Shown: positions 35,591 through 41,905 of the stretch, piece by piece
Layout: each line of letters starts with the position of its first letter
Numbering within the stretch: position 1 is the stretch's first letter
From: Streptomyces olivaceoviridis
GTDB taxonomy: Bacteria > Actinomycetota > Actinomycetes > Streptomycetales > Streptomycetaceae
Length of the DNA: 64,000 nucleotides
Reading direction: 5' to 3'
Assembly (NCBI RefSeq): GCF_014650115.1
Contig: NZ_BMUI01000003.1
Span: 1 to 64,000, forward strand
The notes under the pieces: generated by a model
Told to the model about the DNA's origin: nothing
Seen by the model: only the letters and a program-made list of their open reading frames with translations
Database searches by the model: none
Position numbers and translations under genes: made by a program

Positions 35591-36916
35591 ATGAATGACT
35601 GGCCCGAGGGATGGTCCGACGACAACCGCGGCCCGCGCTACGGACGCGGCAGTGCCGGCGCACAGCCGGAGGGGGCCCGCGTGATGCGTCAGGTGCGGCG
35701 CGGCCCGGCGGTACCGCCCGGACCGCGCTCGGCGTACGGCGACCCCGGCCCGGCGGCGCCGCCGCACGGGGCCGGTGTGCCGCGACAGCCGTCGTACGTC
35801 GACGGCCAGGGGCACGAGGAAGGCGCCGGCTACAGCGACTACGACAGCGGCTACAACACCGGCCAGGTCTACGGCGGCTCCGGCGGCCGGGGTCCCGGCG
35901 GTACGGCGGGGGCGCCCACCCGGGCGCCGCGCCCCGCGCCGAACTGGCGGCGCCGGATCAAGTGGACGGCGATCACGCTGGCGACCGTGCTGGTCGTCAC
36001 CTCGATCGCGACCTACTTCTGGGCCGACTCCAAGCTGCGCCGCGAGGTCGACCTGTCGAAGGTCATCGACCGGCCGGAGGGCGGCGACGGCACGAACTAC
36101 CTGATCGTCGGCTCGGACAGCCGTGAGGGCATGTCCAAGGAGGACGAGAAGAAGCTGCACACCGGCGGCGCCGAGGGCAAGCGCACCGACTCGATGATGA
36201 TCCTGCACGTCGGCGGCAACGGCGACACGCTGATCTCGCTGCCGCGCGACTCCGACGTGGTGGTCCCGTCGTACCAGGGCTCGACGTCCGGGAAGACCTA
36301 CCCGGCGCAGGGGCGGCACACGAAGCTGAACGCCACCTACGCCGAGGACGGGCCGACGCTGCTGGTCCGCACGATCGAGGCCAACACCGGACTGCGCATC
36401 GACCACTACGTGGAGATCGGCTTCCAGGGCTTCGCCGGCATCGTGGACGCGGTGGGCGGCGTGGACATCACCATCGACAAGGGCTTCAAGGACAAGTGGT
36501 CGGGCGCCGACTTCAAGGCCGGCAAGCAGACCCTGAACGGCCAGCAGGCGCTCGCCTTCGTCCGTACCCGGCACGCGTTCGCCGCGTCCGACCTCCAGCG
36601 CACCAAGAACCAGCAGAAGTTCCTGGCCGCCCTGGCCCACCAGGTGGCCACCCCCTCGACGATCCTCAACCCGTTCAAGTTCTACCCGACCATGAGCGCG
36701 GGCCTGGACTCCCTGATCGTCGACAAGGACATGTCGCTGTGGGACCTGGGCTCGATGTTCTGGGCGATGAAGGGCGTCAGCGGCGGTGACGGCACCTCGA
36801 TGAACATGCCGATCTCCGGCTCCGTGGGCGGCAACCTCGTCTGGGACAAGGCCAAGGTGAAGACCCTGGTGGACGAGCTGAACAACGACGAGAAGGTCAC
36901 CGTCTCCGGCAACTGA
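35591..36916 (+). CDS. LytR-CpsA-Psr family protein (fifth of five)
   Basis: A 441-residue protein from the ATG at 35591. A cytoplasmic N-terminal region of about 115 residues is rich in Gly, Tyr, Pro and Arg and ends with RRRIKWTAITLATVLVVTS, the membrane helix. The LCP domain (about 150-400) has NYLIVGSDSREGMSKEDEK, RTDSMMILHVGG, SLPRDSDVVVPS, DHYVEIGFQGFAGI and AFVRTRHAFAASDLQRTKNQQKF in overlapping pieces. It lacks a LytR_C domain, like the first LCP gene. The Gly/Tyr-rich tail may mediate interaction in the cytoplasm. It diverges from the thioesterase gene. Confidence 0.92.
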   Translation: MNDWPEGWSDDNRGPRYGRGSAGAQPEGARVMRQVRRGPAVPPGPRSAYGDPGPAAPPHGAGVPRQPSYVDGQGHEEGAGYSDYDSGYNTGQVYGGSGGRGPGGTAGAPTRAPRPAPNWRRRIKWTAITLATVLVVTSIATYFWADSKLRREVDLSKVIDRPEGGDGTNYLIVGSDSREGMSKEDEKKLHTGGAEGKRTDSMMILHVGGNGDTLISLPRDSDVVVPSYQGSTSGKTYPAQGRHTKLNATYAEDGPTLLVRTIEANTGLRIDHYVEIGFQGFAGIVDAVGGVDITIDKGFKDKWSGADFKAGKQTLNGQQALAFVRTRHAFAASDLQRTKNQQKFLAALAHQVATPSTILNPFKFYPTMSAGLDSLIVDKDMSLWDLGSMFWAMKGVSGGDGTSMNMPISGSVGGNLVWDKAKVKTLVDELNNDEKVTVSGN

Positions 36917-36935
36917 CGTCGTCACGCACCGGTTT

Positions 36936-36961
36936 CGAGGGCACCCCGCGGGGTGCCCTCG
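36936..36961. terminator. Hairpin after the fifth LCP gene
   Basis: CGAGGGCACCCC pairs perfectly with GGGGTGCCCTCG around a 2-base turn. It lies between the convergent LCP gene (+) and the Cys-rich gene (-), 20 and 18 bp from the two stops. Confidence 0.85.
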
Positions 36962-36978
36962 GCCGTGCCGGGGTGGGC

Positions 36979-37353
36979 TCACATGCTGGCGCCCGCCATC
37001 GCCCGGCAGGTCTCCGCGCAGCGGCGACACGCCTCGGCGCAGCGCATCATCATCTGGTCGTCGGGCATGGACATACACGCCTCGGCGCACATGTCACAGG
37101 CCCGCGCGCAGACGGCGCACATCTCGCCGGCCATGGGCGAGCGCCGCATCATCATGTCGGCGCACATGCGGGTCGTCTCGGAGCAGTCCATGAGCGCGCG
37201 CATGATCTGCATCTGCGCCTGGCCGCCCTGCTGCATGCAGGAGCTCATGGCCTCCTCGCAGATGTTGTGGCAGTCCATGCAGGCGTCGATGCAGTCCTGC
37301 ATCTGCTGCGTGAGGGCGGGCATCATTCCGGACCGGGACTGGGACTGGGTCAT
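36979..37353 (-). CDS. Cys-rich four-helix-bundle copper-storage-like protein (Csp family)
   Basis: A 124-residue protein with 16 cysteines and about 17 methionines spaced along predicted amphipathic helices: QDCIDACMDCHNICEEAMSSC, MDCSETTRMCADMM, EMCAVCARACDMCAEACMS and MRCAEACRRCAETCRAM. This matches the DUF326/Csp family, in which Cys residues line the core of a four-helix bundle and bind many Cu(I) ions. There is no signal peptide, so it would be the cytosolic type (Csp3-like). The upstream promoter region carries no obvious copper operator to my eye. It lies next to the left end of the integrated element, but belongs to the host side. Confidence 0.85.
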   Translation of the reverse strand: MTQSQSRSGMMPALTQQMQDCIDACMDCHNICEEAMSSCMQQGGQAQMQIMRALMDCSETTRMCADMMMRRSPMAGEMCAVCARACDMCAEACMSMPDDQMMMRCAEACRRCAETCRAMAGASM

Positions 37354-37438
37354 GGCTCCTCCTCGGAGGCATGCGGGACCCGGAGCGGGCCCCGTGTGCT
37401 TCCGTCCTACGCCGGGGAGCGACGTCCCGCATGTCGGA

Positions 37439-37502
37439 TCACGGCAGGTTGCGGGCCATGACGATGCGCTGGACCTGGTTCGTGCCCTCGTAAATCTGGG
37501 TG
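37439..37502 (-). pseudogene. Displaced original 3' end of the acyl-CoA dehydrogenase gene
   Basis: On the minus strand this reads TQIYEGTNQVQRIVMARNLP and stop, exactly the C-terminus of the acyl-CoA dehydrogenase at 41906-43063. It was cut off from the gene body by insertion of the 4.5-kb element. The codons are GC-rich host codons (CAG, GTC, CGC, CTG, CCG), unlike the replacement copy at 41906-41969. It has no start and no promoter of its own, so it is not expressed as a protein. Confidence 0.92.
37491..37502. other. attL core
   Basis: TAAATCTGGGTG, identical to the right copy. It lies in the codons for THR-GLN-ILE-TYR of the dehydrogenase read on the minus strand. To its left is the displaced host tail, to its right is element DNA. 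Confidence 0.85.
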
Positions 37503-37557
37503 CTTTACAGGCCGTACGGCTGCGACCTGCATGAAAGATCCCTTCAGAGGGGGTCTC

Positions 37558-37576
37558 CCCAGGATTTCCCCAGGAT
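37558..37576. repeat. Left 19-bp arm repeat of the element
   Basis: CCCAGGATTTCCCCAGGAT, itself two CCCAGGAT boxes 3 bp apart, 55 bp inside the left core. An identical copy in the same orientation sits near the right end (41792-41810). Such paired repeats near the attachment core are what arm-type integrase sites look like. Confidence 0.75.
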
Positions 37577-37647
37577 CACCGGGGCAGCGGAATGCCCCCG
37601 CCATGCGCCACGGGGGAAGCACACGACGGGGGCCACCGAAGGACCGC

Positions 37648-38562
37648 TCAGGCGGTCAAGCCGGGGTTGAAGTACCCCGGTGTTCGGAACAGGCCCGTGA
37701 AGGTGTCGGGGCCGTGCCGTTCGTCCAGCCACGCTCCCAGCGCCGTCACGTCACCGCTGATGATGGCCGCGAGAAGGTGCGTGTGGCACTCGACCTCTTC
37801 CCCAGGGGCGAACTCCTCAAGGAAGTGCGCGTACCGGCGATTGACGCCCTTCTCGTAACCGCTCAGAGCCGCCGCGTACCGCGTCTTCTCTTCGCTCCCC
37901 ACCACCCCCGCCGCGCGCCTGGCGTCCTCCTCCGTCAGCGTCCCGGTCACGTCCCGGAACGCAAGCGCGCCAAGAAGGTCTGAGGGCTCGGCCACGCCGG
38001 AGCGTTCTGCCGTCTGCCGGGTGATGGAGCGCGCCTCTCTGTCGCACGCACCTTCCATGACGATTCCGAGGTTCCGCGTGTGGTGGCTTCCACGCTGGTC
38101 GACAGCCGAGTAGGGCTGTCCGGTGGTGCGGCGGTAGTTGATTCCGTACTGAGTGCGGACGGGCATCCCTGCCACTTCCACGTACCGCCGACGCGACCCG
38201 TAGTGAAGGCAGTCATGCGCGTACGCGCGCAGAAGATCGAGAAGGGCCAGCTCGGGGCACTCGGGATTTCGGCGTTCCATGGGCCCGTACATGGTGATGA
38301 CGGCCAAGGCACCGACTCGCGAGGATTCGCAGCCGACCAACACACGGTCAAGCGGCAGCATCTTCGTCAGGCCGTACCCGGCGTACCGGCGTTTCGCGTT
38401 TTCGACGCCCGCATGGAAAGAGGTGGTGTCGATGCCATCCGCCGCCCACCGACTGAGCATTTCCGACAGCGGCCGGAACACGTGTGCAGGGTGCTTACCC
38501 GTGAGCGCGGGCGCGTCCATGCGCATGGCCGCCAATGCCGCCATTGCCTTAACGCCGGTCAC
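37648..38562 (-). CDS. Unknown protein of the integrated element
   Basis: A 304-residue protein if it starts at the GTG at 38562, 24 bp after the stop of the Nudix gene; the ATG at 38544 is an alternative. I do not recognise the family. It has no signal peptide or membrane helix. There are several histidines and cysteines (HDCLHYGSRRRYVEV near 140, RGSHHTRN near 180, ECHTHLL near 255) that could form a metal site, and an acidic ARG-rich helix AERSGVAEPSD. Its codon use is closer to host than that of the XRE gene. Being coupled to the Nudix gene suggests a joint function, perhaps element immunity; this is conjecture. Confidence 0.65.
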   Translation of the reverse strand: MTGVKAMAALAAMRMDAPALTGKHPAHVFRPLSEMLSRWAADGIDTTSFHAGVENAKRRYAGYGLTKMLPLDRVLVGCESSRVGALAVITMYGPMERRNPECPELALLDLLRAYAHDCLHYGSRRRYVEVAGMPVRTQYGINYRRTTGQPYSAVDQRGSHHTRNLGIVMEGACDREARSITRQTAERSGVAEPSDLLGALAFRDVTGTLTEEDARRAAGVVGSEEKTRYAAALSGYEKGVNRRYAHFLEEFAPGEEVECHTHLLAAIISGDVTALGAWLDERHGPDTFTGLFRTPGYFNPGLTA

Positions 38563-38585
38563 GGACTCGTTCGGGGCGAGTTCCG

Positions 38586-39041
38586 TTAAGTCGCCGCGCC
38601 CGCCTTGATGAGCTGGATGTGAGACTCTTGCATGCCCTCCGGGAGCGCGTCCGGGCTGAACCATTTCGCCTCCAGAATTTCGAAGCCGTCGAGCTTGAGA
38701 GTTCCACCCACGTGAAGCGCTTCGTAGGCGATTTCCACGCGGAGTTTGTAGCCACTGGTTACTTGAACCAGTCGTCCCGGAACAACTTCAAGACCAGTTT
38801 CCTCCCGGACCTCTCGAACGATGGTCTTAGGAAACTCTTCGCTCTTGATCGCGTAGCCGGTCGGAAGTCCCCATGGCCGGTCTGCGGGCCACATTCGGTG
38901 CTTGAGGAGCAGGACTTCTCCCGCCTCGTTCCGCACTACGCCCGTAACGCCGATCATGAATTTGGCGTGCGCAAACCATAGGACACGCCATTGCAGAGGG
39001 CCGCGAATGAGTTTCCACACTCCGGCAATGATTCGCTTCAT
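38586..39041 (-). CDS. Nudix hydrolase of the integrated element
   Basis: A 151-residue protein from the ATG at 39041, where AAAGG lies six bases upstream; a GTG two codons earlier is also possible. The Nudix box is intact (GYAIKSEEFPKTIVREVREE followed by TGL), so it should bind Mg2+ and hydrolyse a nucleoside diphosphate derivative. The substrate is unknown. In pSAM2-like integrative elements a Nudix protein (Pif) confers immunity against transfer from another carrier. Its position in an element of that kind supports a similar role, though sequence similarity to Pif could not be checked. A hairpin lies just upstream. Confidence 0.85.
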   Translation of the reverse strand: MKRIIAGVWKLIRGPLQWRVLWFAHAKFMIGVTGVVRNEAGEVLLLKHRMWPADRPWGLPTGYAIKSEEFPKTIVREVREETGLEVVPGRLVQVTSGYKLRVEIAYEALHVGGTLKLDGFEILEAKWFSPDALPEGMQESHIQLIKAGAAT

Positions 39042-39059
39042 ACGCACCCTTTCGATAGG

Positions 39060-39080
39060 GCAAGCGCGTCGGGCGCTTGC
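39060..39080 (-). terminator. Hairpin between the micro-operon and the Nudix gene
   Basis: GCAAGCGC and GCGCTTGC form an 8-bp perfect stem with a 5-base loop. It lies 62 bp after the last tiny gene and 19 bp before the Nudix start codon. It may end the micro-operon or regulate access to the Nudix gene. Confidence 0.55.
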
Positions 39081-39142
39081 TGTACCTGACTCAACCTATG
39101 CCGTGGGGTGCGGGTCACGCCCAGGCTTTGCCTGCTCCGTCT

Positions 39143-39235
39143 CTAGGCGGCGATTCCTCGCGCGACAATCAGCGCGACAGTCACGACCCACGCAAGCCAG
39201 GCGACAGCGGCCAGCGAGCCGCGTAACGCCCTCAC
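39143..39235 (-). CDS. 30-residue single-helix membrane peptide in the micro-operon
   Basis: Not in a normal ORF list because of its size. It runs from the GTG at 39235 to the TAG at 39143 and reads MRALRGSLAAVAWLAWVVTV ALIVARGIAA: one hydrophobic helix with basic ends. The GTG overlaps the previous gene's TGA (GTGA), as do the other joints of this cluster, which is the best evidence that it is real. Small membrane proteins of this kind are common in Streptomyces mobile elements (for example spread genes), but no homology can be claimed. Confidence 0.55.
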   Translation of the reverse strand: MRALRGSLAAVAWLAWVVTVALIVARGIAA

Positions 39236-39405
39236 GCCGACAAGCACTCGGCGCACGACACGGTGCGCTGCCACTCGGTCAGCTTTCCGACAGCACCGCA
39301 AACCGGCTTGCCCTCGTCGTCCAGGGCGTGGACGGTCTTCAGGTCTTCCCCGACCGTTGCCGTGATCGGCCGGACGGGTGCCAACAGTTCTTGATCAGTA
39401 CTCAC
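39232..39405 (-). CDS. 57-residue protein with C-terminal CxxC, micro-operon
   Basis: From the GTG at 39405, overlapping the previous stop (GTGA) with GGAG seven bases upstream, to the TGA at 39232. It begins MSTDQELLAPVRPITATVGE and ends with TVSCAECLSA. It has no membrane helix; the single CxxC near the C-terminus plus one earlier Cys might bind zinc. Function unknown. An ATG two codons upstream is another possible start. Confidence 0.6.
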   Translation of the reverse strand: MSTDQELLAPVRPITATVGEDLKTVHALDDEGKPVCGAVGKLTEWQRTVSCAECLSA

Positions 39406-39632
39406 TGCCATGCTCCGGGCTCGAATCGGTACGACCGCTCGATGTGTTCTTGGTAGGTGAAGTGGCCAGGGTTTGCTTTGAAGTGGTCAGCCGCCCATCG
39501 CGTGCCGTCCGTGGGATCTGCGCTGTCGACGCTCGCCTGTCCGCACGCCTGACACTCCATGGTGTGCAAGGTCGGCTTGTCACGTTCCGGCGTCAGCGTG
39601 TGCTCACGGAACCGGAAGGTGGCGCGGGCCAT
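39402..39632 (-). CDS. DUF7848-like small protein of the integrated element
   Basis: A 76-residue protein from the ATG at 39632, whose first base is the first base of the previous gene's TGA. It begins MARATFRFREHTLTPERDKP and contains MECQACGQAS with a CxxC followed by GHFTYQEHIERSYRFEPG. It resembles short proteins common in Streptomyces mobile elements (I believe DUF7848), whose role is unknown; the CxxC and the two later His residues suggest a zinc site. The family call is from recall only. Confidence 0.65.
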   Translation of the reverse strand: MARATFRFREHTLTPERDKPTLHTMECQACGQASVDSADPTDGTRWAADHFKANPGHFTYQEHIERSYRFEPGAWQ

Positions 39633-39853
39633 CACGCGCCCCTCCGCTGGGCGCACCGTTCACACCGAAACGGGCACGGTGGCAGGGAGTTGAGCGGGAA
39701 CGTGATCACGCCGGACACCGGGTCAAGGGTGCCGCCGTACTCCTCCCACCAGCCGTCATCTGCGCGCCGTTCCGAGCCGTCAACGAGGCTCACTAGTTCA
39801 GGCTCGGGCAGAGCGTTCACACGGGTACTGGTGCGCCTCGCGGGGGCCGTCAC
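39632..39853 (-). CDS. 73-residue hypothetical protein, micro-operon
   Basis: From the GTG at 39853, overlapping the TGA of the 22-codon frame before it. It reads TAPARRTSTRVNALPEPE at the start and ends FPLNSLPPCPFRCERCAQRR, with three Cys (CxxxCxxC) near the end. It has no membrane segment. Function unknown. A zinc-binding C-terminus like that of its downstream neighbours is possible, so three consecutive genes may all carry Cys motifs. Confidence 0.6.
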   Translation of the reverse strand: MTAPARRTSTRVNALPEPELVSLVDGSERRADDGWWEEYGGTLDPVSGVITFPLNSLPPCPFRCERCAQRRGA

Positions 39854-39918
39854 GCCTCACCCCCGGTCAGGCACTTGATGCACGCGTCCGGCCGGCCGTT
39901 GGGTTCCACATTGAGCAC
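39850..39918 (-). CDS. 22-residue CxxC peptide, first frame of the micro-operon
   Basis: From the GTG at 39918, with AAGGGG nine bases upstream, to the TGA at 39850. It reads MLNVEPNGRPDACIKCLTGG and EA. It is very small and would normally be ignored. The ribosome-binding site and the GTGA overlap with the next gene argue that it is translated. It could act as a translational coupler rather than as a functional protein. Confidence 0.45.
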   Translation of the reverse strand: MLNVEPNGRPDACIKCLTGGEA

Positions 39919-40016
39919 TGTCGTCTACCCCTTGGCTGGTTGGTGGCCAGGCCCCAGACGATCGCGCGTCGCGGGGTCCTGTTTGTGCCTGCCTACTGAA
40001 CCGATTCCGCGCATAC

Positions 40017-40046
40017 TTGGGGCAGTTGACCAGCGTTGACTACGAT
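40017..40046 (+). promoter_or_regulatory. Possible promoter of the XRE regulator
   Basis: TTGGGG (40017-40022) and TACGAT (40041-40046) are 18 bases apart. The -10 overlaps the repeated GTTGAC sites, so repressor binding there would block it. The -35 is weak. Confidence 0.4.
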
Positions 40047-40063
40047 GGCAGTCAACAGTCAAC
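40025..40063. promoter_or_regulatory. Four-box operator upstream of the XRE regulator
   Basis: Two GTTGAC boxes in direct order (40025-40031 and 40035-40041) are followed by two AGTCAAC boxes (40050-40056 and 40057-40063). The inner pair forms a perfect inverted repeat GTTGACT-N8-AGTCAAC. It sits 13 bp before the regulator's ATG, between that gene and the divergent micro-operon (start 39918). It looks like an autoregulatory operator shared by both directions. Confidence 0.65.
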
Positions 40064-40075
40064 GGGAGCTGCACC

Positions 40076-41223
40076 ATGATCGACTTTGGGTCTCAGGTAC
40101 GGACGGCACTCAAGGAACAGGGAAAGAGCCTGCGAGGTGCAGCCAAGGAACTCCATTACGACGTTGCCTATCTGAGCCGGGTACTCAACGGGAAACAGGC
40201 CCCCTCACCCGAGCTGACGCAACTCTTTAAACGAATACCTCGGCCTATCTCTGGATGCAGAAGACAGCAGTTCCCATGACGATGAGATGGACGCTTGGGA
40301 ATTGTCCCGGCGCGTACAGGCTAGCGACGTAGGGAATGCCACCCTTGAGCGTCTGGAGCGCGCATTTGACGGTTTAGCTATGGCTTACCCCAAGGCCAAG
40401 CCGGAAGACTTACTGAGGCAGGTGCGTAAGTATTCTGCCTATGTTGGAAAACTTCTTGACGGCCGGAAGACGCTTTCAGAGCATCGTCGGCTCCTAGTGG
40501 TCGGGGGTTGGCTATCCCTGCTAGGCGCTACGGTCCATATCGACCTTATGCAAGACGACGCCGCTACGGCGCGACTTGAAACAGCCGCAACGCTTGCTAA
40601 GGAAGCCGGACATCGTGAAATTGAAGCGTGGTGCTATGAAACTGAGGCTTGGCGAGTCCTCACCGATGGGGATTACGTCCAAGCCGTCGACCTCTCACGA
40701 GTCGCGCAAGAAATAGCGCCCGCCAACGGCTCCGCAATCATCCAGGCAACAGCGCAAGAGGGCAGAGCGAGCGCACGGCTAGGAAACGGAAGAGACACCT
40801 ACTCAGCAATTGAACGAGTACAGGCGCTTTCCTCTGCTATCGGCGCCCCCGACACCCCAGAGCATCATTACCGCTATGACCCTGCTCGCATGGCTCGGAG
40901 ATTCAGCGGCAGAGCCGTACGCAAGAGAAGTAATCAAGAGGCTGAGCCCGAGCGATGACGTAAGCCAGTGGCCACGACGTGTAGCTAGCGCGAATATCGA
41001 TCTGGCTCTGGTTCTCCTCAAGGAAAACCGGATGGATGAAGCGTGCAATTCTGCCCAGAAAGCGATTCTGTCCGGAAGGGTAGTTCCGTCAAATCATTGG
41101 CGCGCACTGGAAGTCGTCAAGGCGGTAGAGGCTCGAAAACTGCCCGAGAGTGCAGACCTGCGGGAGGCATACCAAAACCTCAAGGCCATTGAGAAGGGAA
41201 AGGTACTGCCCCGACCCGCGTAG
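40076..41223 (+). pseudogene. XRE-family regulator with helical repeat domain, broken by two frameshifts
   Basis: From the ATG at 40076 (GGGAG upstream) the frame encodes an HTH: SLRGAAKELHYDVAYLSRVLNG. It leaves frame near 40225-40240, where the reading continues one frame over as NEYLGLSLDAEDSSSHDDEM and then MDAWELSRRVQAS, up to EHHYRYDP near 40880. A second shift then leads to TLLAWLGDSAAEPYAREVI and an end at 41223; homologues I know have about seven more residues at this joint, so a small deletion is likely. Assembled, it is a normal Streptomyces XRE regulator of about 380 residues with TPR-like helices. The GC content is clearly lower than in its neighbours. Sequencing error at both sites is the alternative. 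Confidence 0.8.
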
Positions 41224-41234
41224 GGTCGGGGCAG
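41206..41234. terminator. Perfect 12-bp hairpin at the end of the XRE pseudogene
   Basis: CTGCCCCGACCC and GGGTCGGGGCAG flank a 5-base loop that contains part of the stop codon, followed by TTGCTTTG. It is a convincing intrinsic terminator. It would also serve the fragment read from the other strand. Confidence 0.88.
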
Positions 41235-41247
41235 TTGCTTTGATTGC

Positions 41248-41433
41248 TTAGAGCAGGGCGAGGAAGGGATTCGCGTCCCTGAGCGATTCCGGCCGCTTCG
41301 GTTCGGGCTTCGGAGCCGGGGGCTGCTCCGGGGCCGGGCGGTAAGCGTCCAGCCGGACAACTCGTGCGCGGTTCTGCTCGCACTCCGCGCTTGCCGGCCG
41401 CACCTCTGCGTGACGTGAAGTGTTCCCGTTCTG
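41248..41433 (-). pseudogene. Possible 3' remnant of a lost gene of the element
   Basis: On the minus strand the frame ending at 41248 reads EQNRARVVRLDAYRP and PAPEQPPAPKPEPKRPESLR, then DANPFLALL and stop. The charged, proline-rich end looks more like a real protein tail than shadow translation. No start is present, because the frame runs into the integrase fragment. It may be the end of a replication or transfer gene deleted with the 5' part of the integrase. Evidence is weak. Confidence 0.3.
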
Positions 41434-41706
41434 CTCACCCTCTGGCTGGTGGCTCTCGACAAGGCCGGGGTGGCCTACTGCAAGCCTCACAGCTTCCGGC
41501 ACTACTACGGGTCCCGTCCGCTGTACGCGGGCGTCCCTGAGAACGACGTGGCCGACTGGATGGGTCACAGCAGCACGGACGTCCTGCGGGAGCACTACCA
41601 CTACATCTTTGAGGGAGCGGAACAGCGCGGCCGGGCGGCCATCGCCTCGATGCTGACACCTGGAGCCGACGACCCGACGGAGCGAGAGCAGACCGAGGTG
41701 GCCTAA
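41419..41706 (+). pseudogene. Tyrosine-recombinase integrase, C-terminal fragment only
   Basis: About 95 residues remain of a protein normally near 400. They include the second catalytic Arg in HSFRHYYGSRP, the His of MGHSS, and the nucleophilic Tyr region REHYHYIFEG. The catalytic core's first Arg, the core-binding domain and the arm-binding domain are gone. The frame opens after a stop at 41416-41418 without a normal start. It lies 251 bp from the right attachment core, the expected place of an integrase. It is surely inactive, so the element cannot excise by itself. Confidence 0.85.
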
Positions 41707-41720
41707 CGGCCCCCACGCGA

Positions 41721-41747
41721 ACGGCCCCCGGCGATGCCGGGGGCCGT
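41721..41747 (+). terminator. Hairpin with U-tract after the integrase fragment
   Basis: ACGGCCCCCGGC and GCCGGGGGCCGT (12 bp) close a 3-base loop and are followed by TGTTTGTTT. It is a classic intrinsic terminator, 14 bp after the integrase stop. Confidence 0.9.
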
Positions 41748-41758
41748 TGTTTGTTTCC

Positions 41759-41896
41759 GCAGGTCAGATCGCCTTCTAGCCTCATCGCCAGCCCAGGATT
41801 TCCCCAGGATGACGCCCAGGAGCGGGCCGAAACGGGCTCCGACAGGCCGCAAGTCGTGACCGGCTCTCCGAGCCGTCGAAACGGCATCTGACCTGC
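41759..41896. repeat. Right-end inverted repeat of the element
   Basis: GCAGGTCAGAT (41759-41769) is exactly repeated in inverse orientation as ATCTGACCTGC (41886-41896), flanking the right arm repeat at 41792-41810. It lies between the integrase and the attachment core and could be a binding site for integrase or an excision factor. Confidence 0.55.
41792..41810. repeat. Right 19-bp arm repeat of the element
   Basis: CCCAGGATTTCCCCAGGAT, identical and in the same orientation as the left copy at 37558-37576. It lies 147 bp inside the right core and supports the assignment of the element's two ends. Confidence 0.75.
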
Positions 41897-41905
41897 AAAG
41901 CCCTG

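Noticed and set aside
37442..37502. Simple tandem duplication of the acyl-CoA dehydrogenase end
   Set aside because: Only about 20 codons are duplicated, they differ at synonymous positions, and an integrase fragment with arm repeats lies between the copies, which fits site-specific integration better.
39402..39430. tRNA as integration site
   Set aside because: A GCTCGAATC-like stretch looks like a T-loop, but no cloverleaf can be formed and it lies inside a coding frame; the element uses a protein gene instead.
40223..40235. Programmed -1 frameshift at TTTAAAC in the XRE gene
   Set aside because: The heptamer is out of phase with the upstream frame, the needed shift is +1 or -2, and a second shift with lost residues follows, which fits simple decay.
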